Shown here in pieces: positions 20,367 to 28,433 of a stretch of DNA of 64,000 nt (its first letter is position 1; each line of letters opens with the position of its first letter). The notes beneath the pieces were generated by a model. The model searched no databases, had not been told where the DNA came from, and was given only the letters and a program-made list of their open reading frames with translations. The stretch is from Nocardia stercoris. GTDB lineage: Bacteria > Actinomycetota > Actinomycetes > Mycobacteriales > Mycobacteriaceae. A program made the translations under genes and the position numbers. The stretch is taken from contig NZ_RFFH01000002.1 of the NCBI RefSeq assembly GCF_003696265.1, forward strand, positions 248,001 to 312,000. Direction: 5' to 3'.

Positions 20367-20681
20367 GTGGAGATAAAGCAGATCACCGGGTTTACCGAGG
20401 TATGCACCGTCGGGGTGGCCGTTCTCTTCCTTACCTTCGGGCTAGTGATCCTGGTCGGTTCGACAAGGCTCAGGCACCTGGTCCTGCGCGGATATGCCCA
20501 ACGATCCAGGGCTGCTGAGCGACTCCTGGGGCTGGCGTATGTCGCCACAGCCGGTGGCTGGCTGCTGACCGTGCGCTGGCCGGAACTCATGATCCTTGTG
20601 ATGCTCGGGATGAGCGCGCCAGCCGCAATGGGCTGGAAGCGCCGCACAGTAGCCGGCCTGAGTACTACGCCAGGCTCCTGA
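20367..20681 (+). CDS. Small membrane protein, unknown function
   Basis: A 104-residue protein with a GTG start and a strong AGGGGGA ribosome site. Three hydrophobic segments are visible: VCTVGVAVLFLTFGLVILVGS, LGLAYVATAGGWLLTV and MILVMLGMSAPAAMG. The C terminus is short and polar. I do not recognise the family. It lies just outside attR, between the element and a secreted protein on the other strand. The competing minus-strand frame over it has no features of a real protein. Confidence 0.6.
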   Translation: MEIKQITGFTEVCTVGVAVLFLTFGLVILVGSTRLRHLVLRGYAQRSRAAERLLGLAYVATAGGWLLTVRWPELMILVMLGMSAPAAMGWKRRTVAGLSTTPGS

Positions 20682-20766
20682 GCTGGGCAGCAGGAAGGCA
20701 GCGAACGACCCCGTCACCGGGTGACCCGGAACGAGTGCCGCTCGAAACCTTTCTCGTTGTGTGGGT

Positions 20767-20994
20767 TCAGAGGCAGCCGGCTTGGCGGAGTTGGGCGGCG
20801 GCCTCGTCGGAGACTGTGATGGTTTCCGGTGGGGCGGCGGTGAGGGCGGGGATGTCCATGATGTCGGCGGTCATCGCGCAGTCCAGGAATTGCAGGTTGG
20901 CTGTCACGGTCTGATCGGCTTGTGCCGCACCGGCTCCGGTCACGACGGCTCCGGCGACGGCCGCGGTGACGAGACTCGCCCGCACGATACGCAT
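20767..20994 (-). CDS. Small secreted protein, unknown function
   Basis: A 75-residue exported protein: MRIVRASLVTAAVAGAVVTG followed by AGAAQADQTV, with likely signal-peptidase cleavage after AQA near residue 26. The mature peptide is about 49 residues, with two cysteines (LDCAMTADI and the penultimate Cys in AGCL). GGAG precedes the ATG. A 17-codon upstream extension is rejected because it would bury the signal peptide. No family recognised. Confidence 0.65.
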   Translation of the reverse strand: MRIVRASLVTAAVAGAVVTGAGAAQADQTVTANLQFLDCAMTADIMDIPALTAAPPETITVSDEAAAQLRQAGCL

Positions 20995-21215
20995 AGCTCT
21001 CCTTCGAAGACTTCGGTCGGGGAACAGCATCGAACGCAGGCACACAGTACCGCCGCCGCGGCGTACCGCCCGGTGTCGTGTCCGGCAGCGTCCGCGGGTT
21101 GTCTACTACGACCGTTTTCGCTGGTGGCGGCCGCTCATTCCGGACTTCGGCTGCGATGATGGGGCGCGGTGGCCGAGCCGGTCACCACGGGCGACGCGGC
21201 AGGAGGGTTCGACGT

Positions 21216-21527
21216 ATGACGAAGTTCCTGGTTCTGTACAAGTCGGAGCGTTCGGCTGCCGAGCAACTCGCGTTGTCCAGCGCGGACGAACAGCAGGCCG
21301 GCGTGCAGGCCTGGATGGACTGGGTCGGCCGCGTCGGACACGCCATCGTCGACCTCGGATCGCCGCTGGTACCGGTCTCACCCGGCGCCGAACCCGGAGT
21401 CGGCGGATTCTCGATCATGCAGGCCGACAATGCCGAGGCCCTGCTGGAGCTGATGCGGGGACATCCGCACACCGAACAGGGCGGCACGATCGAATGCTTC
21501 GAATACCTGACCACGCCCAGCTGGTGA
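21216..21527 (+). CDS. YCII-related protein
   Basis: A 103-residue protein with the small ferredoxin-like alpha+beta YCII fold: MTKFLVLYKS at the start, a middle WMDWVGRVGHAIVDLGSPL segment, and the C-terminal GFSIMQADNAEALLELMRGHPH block. A perfect AGGAGG lies 9 bp before the ATG at 21216. Family members are small enzymes or ligand-binding proteins, sometimes fused to sigma factors; the specific role here is unknown. Confidence 0.85.
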   Translation: MTKFLVLYKSERSAAEQLALSSADEQQAGVQAWMDWVGRVGHAIVDLGSPLVPVSPGAEPGVGGFSIMQADNAEALLELMRGHPHTEQGGTIECFEYLTTPSW

Positions 21528-21549
21528 GGGCCGCGCCACCCCGAACGTT

Positions 21550-21579
21550 TTGACCGGGTCCCGCCCGGGCGGGTACCGT
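21550..21579 (+). promoter_or_regulatory. Probable tRNA(Ala) promoter
   Basis: TTGACC (21550-21555), 18 bp spacer, TACCGT (21574-21579), 32 bp before the tRNA. Confidence 0.55.
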
Positions 21580-21611
21580 TCCGGAGACGCGGTGACAGAA
21601 TCTGTCGCTCC

Positions 21612-21684
21612 GGGGCGTTAGCTCAATTGGCAGAGCGCCGCCTTTGCAAGGCGGAGGTCAGGGGTTCGATTCCCCTACGCTCCA
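21612..21684 (+). tRNA. alaT: tRNA-Ala (TGC)
   Basis: 73-nt cloverleaf: GGGGCGT pairs with ACGCTCC (one G-U), discriminator A, anticodon TGC in CTTTGCAAG, T arm AGGGG-TTCGATT-CCCCT. No CCA encoded. In mycobacteria alaT follows ileT directly; here 2.75 kb separate them. Confidence 0.97.
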
Positions 21685-21690
21685 CACCCG

Positions 21691-21733
21691 AGACCCTCTC
21701 GACCGGCGGTACGGCCGGTCGAGAGGGTCTTTT
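21691..21733 (+). terminator. Terminator after tRNA(Ala)
   Basis: Perfect 16-bp stem AGACCCTCTCGACCGG (21691-21706) with CCGGTCGAGAGGGTCT (21715-21730), followed by T residues. Confidence 0.93.
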
Positions 21734-21793
21734 CGTGTGCGCCGAATCCGGCGATGGATCTCGGCTGTCCCGGGTCTGCGTGAGCGAAAACGG

Positions 21794-22729
21794 TTACGCG
21801 GGCCGCAGCGCCGCCGTGGTGTCCGGGGTGAACGAGGTGAGCCCGATGTCGCGATAGTTGCCGACCAGCCGCCGGTACTGGCGGCGGTTGCGGGCCAGTG
21901 GGGTGTCGGTGGCCCAGGTGGGCAGATACCGGTAGCCGACGCGGACCAGGGCGGTCAGGACGGCGAATTCCAGGTCGTGGCGGCGGGTCCAGGTGATCGG
22001 CAGCAGGGCGCGGGCGCCGGGATGCATGATGCCGTAGCCGAGGACGCCGGAGACGTGGCCGGCCAGCGGGCGGGTCGCGCGCCAGAGTGGTTCGGCGAGG
22101 GCGGGCAGGAACGGTGGCCGCGGCGGGCGCCGGACCGTCGCGCAGGCGTCGGCGGTGGTCTCGGTGGGGGTGAGTTTCTCGGCGACCATGCGGTCGTAGT
22201 AGGCGCACAGCTCGGTGTAGTCCTCGATCAGGCGGGCCCGGCCGGGCAGCTGCAGCCCCTCGACGTTGGTGCGGACCCGGTCCCAGATCGCCTGATTGCC
22301 TGCGGCATCGAGCTTTTCACCGGTCAGGGCGAGGAAGGCGCCGCGGTACATGAAGAAGGTGCTGATCAGGATCCAGTTCCAGCTCTCGGGATGCAGGGCG
22401 CTGTAGCGGATCCCGTCGGGGCTCACGCCCTTGACGTCGCGGTGCAGGAGTTTGAGCCGTTCCATCTCGACGCGGCGGTCGCCCTCCTCGCCGTGGAAGA
22501 CGATCTGGTCGGACGCCGCCGACCGCATGGCCCGGCCCCACGGCTGGTTTCGGATCCGGCCGGTGTACACCAGGGCCGCGGAGACTTCCGGCAGGAGGGT
22601 CTGATCGAAGAGCGCGGAGGCGAACAGCGTGATGAACACGGTTCCGGCGGCGTCGTCGAATCGTTCCACGACCGCGGGCGTGGTCGGTGCGGTAGCCGCC
22701 GTGCCGTGGGGGTTCACCGGGCAGGTCAT
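21794..22729 (-). CDS. Oxygenase MpaB family protein (DUF2236)
   Basis: A 311-residue protein of the MpaB/latex-clearing-protein-like, heme-type oxygenase family (DUF2236). It shows FDQTLLPEVSAAL, the RPWGRAMRSA-like segment and a central WILISTFFMYRGAFL helix. The C-terminal RRQYRRLVGNYRDIGLTSF is also present. The start has AAGGAG six bases upstream. It is divergent from a TetR regulator across a 113-bp gap with tandem operators, so it is probably the regulated target. The substrate is unknown. Confidence 0.75.
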   Translation of the reverse strand: MTCPVNPHGTAATAPTTPAVVERFDDAAGTVFITLFASALFDQTLLPEVSAALVYTGRIRNQPWGRAMRSAASDQIVFHGEEGDRRVEMERLKLLHRDVKGVSPDGIRYSALHPESWNWILISTFFMYRGAFLALTGEKLDAAGNQAIWDRVRTNVEGLQLPGRARLIEDYTELCAYYDRMVAEKLTPTETTADACATVRRPPRPPFLPALAEPLWRATRPLAGHVSGVLGYGIMHPGARALLPITWTRRHDLEFAVLTALVRVGYRYLPTWATDTPLARNRRQYRRLVGNYRDIGLTSFTPDTTAALRPA

Positions 22730-22757
22730 GTGGACTCCTTCGTCCTGACGCCTCATC

Positions 22758-22808
22758 TGGTGCGTCATGACACCAAATAATTTCTGGTGCCAGGATGCAC
22801 CAGAAATT
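22758..22808. promoter_or_regulatory. Tandem operator for the TetR regulator
   Basis: Two copies of TGGTG-N8-CACCA, at 22758-22775 and 22785-22802, are spaced 27 bp apart. The right one extends to a perfect 11-bp inverted repeat AATTTCTGGTG/CACCAGAAATT. They lie in the divergent promoter region between the oxygenase and TetR genes. Confidence 0.75.
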
Positions 22809-22842
22809 GGCGCCCGGTCAAGAGAATGGGGAAGATGGCAGG

Positions 22843-23484
22843 ATGACAGCAGCGACCCGCAGCTACGGCGGTGAAACCGCGGAGCAACGCCGGGACCGGC
22901 GCCGGGCCGCACTGCTGGACGCCGCACTCGACCTCTACGCCGAGGGCGGGGCGAGCGCCGTCACCAAGCGCGCGGTCTGCGGCCGTGCCCGGCTCAACGA
23001 CCGCTACTTCTACGAACACTTCGCCGACCGCGACGCCATCCTGGACGCCGTCGCCCAGGACGTCACCGCCCGCGGCCTGGAGGTGGTGGTCCCCGCCGCC
23101 CTGGCGCCCGCCCCCGATGTTCGTGGTCAGATCCACGCGGCCGTCGACGCCGCCATCACCTTCGTCACTGACGACCACCGCCGCGGCCAGCTGCTACTGA
23201 ATTCCCAGGCAGCCGAAGTGGTCCAGCGCGCCCGCACCACCAGCACCCACACGATCGCCGTCGTCATGGCGGAAATGACCCGAGACCTGTTGGGCGACAA
23301 GGCTCCCGACCAGGTAGACGGTGACATGGCCGCCTACGCCGCCGTGAGCGGGGTAATGGAACTCGTAGCCGCCTGGCTCCGCGGCGAATTCGACACGACC
23401 CGGGAACATCTGGTCGACCTGGTCACCGCCATGCTCACCGCCGGCATGGACCTGGCCCCGCACCTGCGAACCGAGATCGATTAG
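22843..23484 (+). CDS. TetR family transcriptional regulator
   Basis: A 213-residue regulator. The N-terminal helix-turn-helix domain reads RAALLDAALDLYAEGGASAVTKRAVCGRARLNDRYFYEHFADRDAILDAV (about 21-70), the classic TetR pattern with the YFYEHF recognition-helix end. The C-terminal domain is ligand-binding and helical, with no recognised ligand signature. It probably represses its own gene and the divergent oxygenase through the TGGTG-N8-CACCA sites. I chose the ATG at 22843; an in-frame ATG at 22795 lies inside the operator. Confidence 0.88.
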   Translation: MTAATRSYGGETAEQRRDRRRAALLDAALDLYAEGGASAVTKRAVCGRARLNDRYFYEHFADRDAILDAVAQDVTARGLEVVVPAALAPAPDVRGQIHAAVDAAITFVTDDHRRGQLLLNSQAAEVVQRARTTSTHTIAVVMAEMTRDLLGDKAPDQVDGDMAAYAAVSGVMELVAAWLRGEFDTTREHLVDLVTAMLTAGMDLAPHLRTEID

Positions 23485-23532
23485 GGCTCAGCTCCTTTCG
23501 GGTACCGCTCCCGTCGAGCCGCTCCCACGCAC

Positions 23533-23985
23533 TCAGCCTTCGGTGAAGAACCGCGTCAGGGCCGCGCCGACGGGCTGCGGGTTCTCCAGATGTGGGTAGT
23601 GGCCGGTGACCGGTTCCTCGTCGAGGACGACGAATTCCGCGTGGCCCAACCGTTCTCGCAAGCGTGGTAGGACGTGTCCGCCGCTGTTGGGGTCGTCCGG
23701 GCCCCAGACGAACAGCAGCGGGCCGGGGTAGGACTCGAGGGCCTGTACCCAGCGGGTGGCGTTGGCGTGCCGTTCGCCGATGTAGCGCAGGATATTCGGC
23801 TGGATCGCGCGGCCGCCGTCGCTGCTGGTCGCCAGCCACAACTGGTGCAGTTCGGCATCGTCGAGCCGGCGTCCCATGACGGCCCGCAATGTCTTTCGGT
23901 AGGCGGGTTCGGTGAGGGCTAGTGTCAGAAGCGATCCGAGATTCGATGGCCGCCGAGCTCGAGCATGGTTCCGCCGGCGATCCAC
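23533..23985 (-). pseudogene. Alpha/beta-hydrolase, C-terminal remnant
   Basis: The last about 135 residues match the C-terminal part of a haloalkane-dehalogenase/epoxide-hydrolase-like protein. They include the cap region SLLTLALTEPAYRKTLRAVMGRRL, then YPGPLLFVWGPDDP, whose Asp is the usual acid residue, and GHYPHLENPQPV with the catalytic His. The nucleophile half (G-x-S/D-x-G) is missing, and the sequence before NLGSLL is Arg-rich and unrelated. It therefore appears to be a 5'-truncated gene. A start at 23985 exists but the product should not be catalytic. Confidence 0.65.
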
Positions 23986-23993
23986 TCCTATTC

Positions 23994-24036
23994 AGTTCGA
24001 AGTTCGAACTAAATATAGTTCTATCATCGAACTACT
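23994..24036. promoter_or_regulatory. AGTTCGAACT palindromes beside the MarR gene
   Basis: AGTTCGA (23994), the full palindrome AGTTCGAACT (24001-24010), ATAGTTC and CGAACTACT (24028-24036) lie in one AT-rich 43-bp stretch. The repeated, symmetric half-sites look like a regulator-binding site, possibly for the adjacent MarR protein. The site is at the 3' end of that gene and upstream of the broken hydrolase. Confidence 0.5.
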
Positions 24037-24466
24037 GATAGGGGTCTGTGATCTCGCGCAACATCGCCAAGCTCTTGCGGAACTCACGCATCCGATCCGC
24101 ACCCAGGTGCGCGGTCCATTCCCGCACGATCGCCCGGTCCGCGGCCGCCGCCACCTCCAGCGCCAGGCGGCCCCGGTCGGCGATCTGCACCAGCCGGCCC
24201 CGCCCGTCCGCCGGATCCGGAACCCGCCGCACATAGCCGGACCGCTCGAGCTGGTCCACCAGATGGGTGGCGGTCTGCTTGGTGACCTGCGTCTGTTCGG
24301 CGAGATCGGTGAGCCGGATACCGTCCGGCGCCAGCCGGGCCACAACGCGCGCCTGCTGCAGCGTGAGGTCGTCGAATCCGGCTGCCCGCAAGTCCGCGAA
24401 CACACGGTTCTCGGCGGAACGGTAGGCCACGAACATCGACACCGTGGGACTGAGTCGTTCGACCAT
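24032..24466 (-). CDS. MarR family transcriptional regulator
   Basis: A 144-residue winged-helix protein. The DNA-binding domain includes LTLQQARVVARLAPDGIRLTDLAEQTQVTKQTATHLVDQLERSGYVRRVPDPADGRGRLV (about 33-93), with the DPADGR wing typical of MarR. The flanking helices would form the dimer interface. It probably controlled the neighbouring hydrolase, now truncated, and perhaps the thioesterase-like gene upstream. No clear ribosome site precedes the ATG. Confidence 0.88.
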   Translation of the reverse strand: MVERLSPTVSMFVAYRSAENRVFADLRAAGFDDLTLQQARVVARLAPDGIRLTDLAEQTQVTKQTATHLVDQLERSGYVRRVPDPADGRGRLVQIADRGRLALEVAAAADRAIVREWTAHLGADRMREFRKSLAMLREITDPYQ

Positions 24467-24534
24467 GGAACCATCTTGGCAGCCCGCGGCCGCGAGCCGA
24501 TCGGGACCGTGAACCGGCCGAATCGCCGCGGAGA

Positions 24535-25194
24535 TCAGCCCGCCAGCCGGATCCACACCTGCTCGGAGCGACTGATCAGGCGGTCGTCGCTGCCGTAGAG
24601 GGCAGTGGCGGTGCGGATCTTGCGGCCGTCCTGCGCGTGCAGGGCACCGACCACCACGCACTCCTCGGCCGGGGCGGGGAGATCCAGCAGGGTCGCGGTC
24701 ATCGAGCCGAGGAGAGCGGGGCGGTCGAACATGCCCGGCACGGCCCAGCCGCCGGGACAGTCCATCACGGCCCACAGCAGGGGCGTGTCGATCGCGACGG
24801 TGCCGTCCGGAGACCACGGTGCGGCCACGACCCCCGAGCCCACCGGACCGGCCTGGATGCCGAGACCGTCGGTGCGCAGGCTGCCGCACACGAAACAGTG
24901 CCCGAATACCTCGCCGCCGTTGTGGGCGCCGCTCACCGCGGCCGCGAGCTCGGGTGCGACCGGTGGCGGCGGCTCGTGCTCGAACCCGGCCGGCGCGGAC
25001 GTGGCGACCACCTGCTCGCCGTGCAGCAGGTTGCCGTCGGCGACCCGCAGCGGGGTCTCCAGCGGTGGCGGGGTGCGCAACATGATCCGCACTACCGGCT
25101 CGTCCCGAGTCGCGGCCAGCATGCCCGCCACGTAACCGCCGTTGCCGGAGTCCGGCGGGCCGTTGAATCGGGCGGGAATGCGCAATGTGGTCAT
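24535..25194 (-). CDS. Hotdog-fold thioesterase-like protein
   Basis: A 219-residue protein that looks like an acyl-CoA thioesterase-like double hotdog. It has MTTLRIPARFNGPPDSGNGGYVAG near the start, GHCFVCGSLRTDGLGI in the middle, LLWAVMDCPGGWAVPG, and a C-terminal ECVVVGALHAQDGRKIRTATALY. The substrate is unknown. The start MTTLRIP is preferred over an upstream Met 12 codons earlier. It is divergent from the acyl-CoA dehydrogenase 158 bp away, which suggests a fatty-acyl context. Confidence 0.7.
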   Translation of the reverse strand: MTTLRIPARFNGPPDSGNGGYVAGMLAATRDEPVVRIMLRTPPPLETPLRVADGNLLHGEQVVATSAPAGFEHEPPPPVAPELAAAVSGAHNGGEVFGHCFVCGSLRTDGLGIQAGPVGSGVVAAPWSPDGTVAIDTPLLWAVMDCPGGWAVPGMFDRPALLGSMTATLLDLPAPAEECVVVGALHAQDGRKIRTATALYGSDDRLISRSEQVWIRLAG

Positions 25195-25351
25195 TCCGGC
25201 CACGGTAGTGAAGCCGCCGGTGCCCGGCACGGCCGCCCGCCCGACCTAGCGTCGTGCCCCCGATTCCGCCGATTCACGGCGATAGAACCGGATGAAAGGC
25301 CCGGACCGCCGTAGGCTGGTCCCGTTCGCAACTTCGCGGAGGAGCCCGCCG

Positions 25352-26557
25352 ATGGATTTCGCGCTCGACTCGAAGACCACCGAGGTGGTGGACCGGACCT
25401 GGGAGTTCATGCGGGAGGAGGTCTTCCCCGCCGAACCGGTCTGGGCCGAGTATCTGCGCGAGCACGGTGAGCATTCGCATCCGCCGGTCATGGAAGAGCT
25501 GAAGAAGTCGGCCCGGGCGCGCGGCCTGTGGAATCTGTTCCTGCCGGCCTGGTCGGGGCTGACCAATCTGCAGTACGCGGCGGTCGCCGAGGTCAGTGGC
25601 TGGTCCCCGGTGATCGCGCCGGAGGCGATGAACTGCCAGGCGCCCGATACCGGCAACATGGAGACGCTCGAGCTGTTCGGGACCGAGGAGCAGAAGCGGC
25701 GCTGGCTGGAGCCGCTGCTCGACGGCACCATCCGGTCCGCCTTCGCGATGACCGAACCCGACGTGGCCTCCTCCGACGCCACCAATATCCGCACCTCGAT
25801 CCGCCGCGACGGCGACGACTATGTGATCGACGGCCGCAAATGGTGGATCACCGGCGTGGCCGACGACCGCTGCGAGATCTTCATCGTGATGGGGCAGACC
25901 GATCCGGACGCCGAGCCCTACCGTCGGCAGTCGATGATCCTGGTCCCGCGCGACACGCCGGGCGTCGGCATCGTGCGGCATCTGCCGATCTTCGGGTACC
26001 AGGACCAGCACGGACACTCCGAGCTGGTGTTCGAGAACGTCCGGGTGCCGGCGGCGAACCTGCTGGCCGAGCCGGGGGACGGGTTCCGGATCGCGCAGGC
26101 CCGGCTCGGGCCGGGCCGGATCCACCACGCCATGCGCGCGATCGGCATGGCCGAACGGGCGCTGGCGCTCATGGTGGAACGGGCCAAGTCCCGCACCGCA
26201 TTCGGCGGTCCGCTTGCCGACCAGGGCGTGGTGCGGGAGCTGATCGCCAAGTCCCGCATCGAGATCGATCAGGTGCGGCTGTATGTGCAGAAGACGGCGT
26301 GGCTGATCGATCGGCACGGCGCGAAGGGCGCGCTCACCGAGATCTCCGGAATCAAGGTCGCCGCGCCGGCGGTGGCGACCGCGGTGATCGACCGTGCGAT
26401 AGAGGTTTTCGGTGCGGCGGGCGTCAGCGACGACACGGTGCTCGCGTATTTCTATGCCTGGGCGCGGGTACTGCGCATCGTCGACGGACCGGACGCGGTG
26501 CACCGCCGCACGGTGGCCCGCAACGAATTACGCCGGACCCCGCCCTGGACCGGGTGA
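25352..26557 (+). CDS. Acyl-CoA dehydrogenase family protein
   Basis: A 401-residue flavoenzyme of the FadE/ACAD11-like type. It has an N-terminal helical domain and the central FAD-binding AFAMTEPDVASSDATNI (about 131-147). WWITGVADDRCEIFIVMGQTD and the C-terminal domain with GPGRIHHAMRAIGMAERAL and QGVVRELIAKSRIEIDQVRLYV follow. The catalytic base is hard to assign by eye. GGAGGAG precedes the ATG. It would oxidise acyl-CoA esters to trans-2-enoyl-CoA in beta-oxidation or a related pathway; chain length is unknown. Confidence 0.9.
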   Translation: MDFALDSKTTEVVDRTWEFMREEVFPAEPVWAEYLREHGEHSHPPVMEELKKSARARGLWNLFLPAWSGLTNLQYAAVAEVSGWSPVIAPEAMNCQAPDTGNMETLELFGTEEQKRRWLEPLLDGTIRSAFAMTEPDVASSDATNIRTSIRRDGDDYVIDGRKWWITGVADDRCEIFIVMGQTDPDAEPYRRQSMILVPRDTPGVGIVRHLPIFGYQDQHGHSELVFENVRVPAANLLAEPGDGFRIAQARLGPGRIHHAMRAIGMAERALALMVERAKSRTAFGGPLADQGVVRELIAKSRIEIDQVRLYVQKTAWLIDRHGAKGALTEISGIKVAAPAVATAVIDRAIEVFGAAGVSDDTVLAYFYAWARVLRIVDGPDAVHRRTVARNELRRTPPWTG

Positions 26558-26563
26558 GGAAAG

Positions 26564-26572
26564 TTGTCCACA
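26564..26572. promoter_or_regulatory. DnaA box
   Basis: Perfect TTGTCCACA seven bases after the acyl-CoA dehydrogenase stop, 17 kb from oriC, in non-coding DNA. Confidence 0.6.
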
Positions 26573-26724
26573 GTTGTGTCCGATAGTGTTGCCGCGCTGT
26601 CCATTACGGCGCGGCAAGGGTTTCGCGTGCTACGTTCGATGCCGACATATCGTTCCGGGTCTCGGCTCCGTTGCCCGGCACTTCGTGCCGTTCCGGGTCG
26701 TCCCGCATCACACAGAGGTGATTC

Positions 26725-26832
26725 ATGAAATTCGTTCTGGTTCTGGGTGTCATCGCCGCCGCCGTGTTCGCCGTCACCAAGTTCCGCCAGCGCAACGAGG
26801 CCGACCTGTGGCACGAGGTCACCACGCGCTGA
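26725..26832 (+). CDS. DLW-39 family small membrane protein
   Basis: A 35-residue protein: MKFVLVLGVIAAAVFAVTKF, then a polar tail RQRNEADLWHEVTTR with the Asp-Leu-Trp signature. AGAGGTG lies upstream of the ATG. It has one N-terminal membrane segment and a short cytosolic tail. This tiny family is conserved in actinobacteria, often close to the gyrA/tRNA region; its function is unknown. It is easily missed because of its size. Confidence 0.8.
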   Translation: MKFVLVLGVIAAAVFAVTKFRQRNEADLWHEVTTR

Positions 26833-26852
26833 TTCGGCCGTAAGGTCGAATC

Positions 26853-27878
26853 ATGGCCAACCCGGGTTTGTCATCCGTCGTGCTGACGGCCATCGAGGAA
26901 TATCTCCTCGGCGGTCCGCGCGAATTCAGTCGTGTCGATGTCAGCGAACGCACCGGTGTGCCGTCGGAGGTGACACAGCGGCTGTGGGTCGCACTCGGGT
27001 TCGCGGCCACCGGTGACGATTCGGCCCGCGAATATGCGGCCGCCGATCTCACCGCTATCGAAACGTTCCGCGGCATACCGAGTTTCGCGGACCTGGACAT
27101 CGACCGCCAGACGGCGGTGACCCGGGCCGTCGGGCAATGGGCGGCCCGGCTGGCCGAATGGCAGGTCGATGTCGTCGTCGACGAGATCGGCAAACAGGTC
27201 GAGGTGCTGCTCGCCGCGGATCCGGACCGGGACCCCGCCGACGCGGCGGCGGCCGCCACCGCGACCGTCATGTCCGCGTTCGAGGCCATGAACTCCTATG
27301 TGTGGCGGCGGCATCTGGCCGCCGCGCTGACGCGGGCGTCGGGTGCCCCGGCCGACGACAGCGCCGCCGGCACCACCCGCCGGCTGGCGGTCGGATTCGC
27401 CGACATGGTCGGATTCACCAGGCTCACAAGGCGTCTCGATCTCGGCGAGCTCACCGAGCTACTGCATTCGTTCGAAGGGATCACCGCCGAGGTGATCGCG
27501 AACAACGGTGGCTGGGTGGTGAAGAACCTCGGCGACGAGGTCATGTTCGCCGCCGACACCCCGGCCGCGGCGGTGCGGATCGCGCTCGTCATCCAGGACG
27601 CGATCCGCAAGGCCGACGCCACCCCCGATCTGCGCACCGGAATCGCCTACGGCGAGGTGCTGCAACGGTTCGGGGACCTGTACGGCACCGTGGTCAACAC
27701 CGCCGCCCGGCTGACCGGTCTGGCCCGTCCCGGCACGGTTCTGGTCGACGACGAGGCGGCCGCGGAACTGGCCGCCGATCCCGAATTCTCGGTGTGGGGG
27801 CTGCGTCCGGTGCACGTGCGCGGGATCAGCCGGCTGCGGCCGCATCTGGTGCGCCGGGCGCGAGTTCGCCAGAGCTAG
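26853..27878 (+). CDS. Class III adenylate cyclase with N-terminal regulatory domain
   Basis: A 341-residue soluble protein. The N-terminal 165 residues form a helical regulatory domain similar to mycobacterial Rv1264-type cyclases (FSRVDVSERTGVPSEVTQRLW). The cyclase domain has metal-binding Asp184 (GFADMVGFTRL) and Asp228 (NLGDEVMF). It also has substrate-defining Lys224 and Asp275, and transition-state Asn282 and Arg286 (GTVVNTAARL). All catalytic residues for ATP to cAMP are present. It starts 20 bp after the DLW-39 gene, so the two may share a transcript. Confidence 0.9.
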   Translation: MANPGLSSVVLTAIEEYLLGGPREFSRVDVSERTGVPSEVTQRLWVALGFAATGDDSAREYAAADLTAIETFRGIPSFADLDIDRQTAVTRAVGQWAARLAEWQVDVVVDEIGKQVEVLLAADPDRDPADAAAAATATVMSAFEAMNSYVWRRHLAAALTRASGAPADDSAAGTTRRLAVGFADMVGFTRLTRRLDLGELTELLHSFEGITAEVIANNGGWVVKNLGDEVMFAADTPAAAVRIALVIQDAIRKADATPDLRTGIAYGEVLQRFGDLYGTVVNTAARLTGLARPGTVLVDDEAAAELAADPEFSVWGLRPVHVRGISRLRPHLVRRARVRQS

Positions 27879-27916
27879 CAGCTCATCCGTGACGTCGGAG
27901 GTCCCCGGGCATGGGA

Positions 27917-27985
27917 GCGGGCCTCGGCGAAGGGGGGGAGTTTGCCGAGGCCCGCTGGAGGTCGGCCCGGGGGGGAGGGGCCGAC
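27917..27985 (+). terminator. Tandem hairpins after the adenylate cyclase
   Basis: Stems of 12 bp and 8 bp with G-rich loops (GAAGGGGGGGAGTTT in the first). They lie 39 bp after the cyclase stop. There is no T run, so the termination role is inferred from position. Confidence 0.5.
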
Positions 27986-28292
27986 GACTCAGATCCTACG
28001 CGACGTCGGCGCTTTGTGGGGTGATGAGGGAAACCGCATTCGGAAAATCTTTTCCACCCGGCGATTGCCCTCCCGTTGCCGCGTCACCGATGCGCCAGGG
28101 ATCGCGATCGAATCGGCTGGCGCGCAAGCATTTACACGATGTTGCGGGCGGCGGTTCGGCGCAAATGTGCCTTTCACCAGGAGGTATGCCGAACCCGCGG
28201 GATCGGCGCTATTTCACCCGGGACAACGATTGTCGGCGTGTCGCAGATTGCCGGTGGCCCAGCGGATCCGGGCGGCGGCGGCGACGGTGGTG

Positions 28293-28433
28293 TCAGCGAT
28301 TTCGCGAACTGTGCCCCAGGCGCGGCGGTTCGGCGGCCGGCTCGGGCAGCTGAGGACGACGAGTGGACAACAACCAGGCCGCGCCGCCGCCGAATGCGAC
28401 GAGGACGGCCAGTACGAGCCGGGTACGTGCCAT
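28293..28433 (-). CDS. Possible small membrane protein (46 residues)
   Basis: An uncertain small gene. The product starts MARTRLVLAVLVAFGGGAAWLL, a plausible single membrane segment with a basic N terminus, followed by a Pro-rich tail SSTRRPQLPEPAAEPP-like region. Third codon positions are almost all G or C, as in its neighbours. No ribosome site is visible. Mycobacteria have a minus-strand membrane protein between alaT and ppiA, which is the only contextual support. Confidence 0.35.
   Translation of the reverse strand: MARTRLVLAVLVAFGGGAAWLLSTRRPQLPEPAAEPPRLGHSSRNR

Noticed and set aside
20138..20647. 169-residue minus-strand frame
   Set aside because: It overlaps a plus-strand membrane protein with a strong ribosome site. 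Its composition is not protein-like and no start signal is seen.
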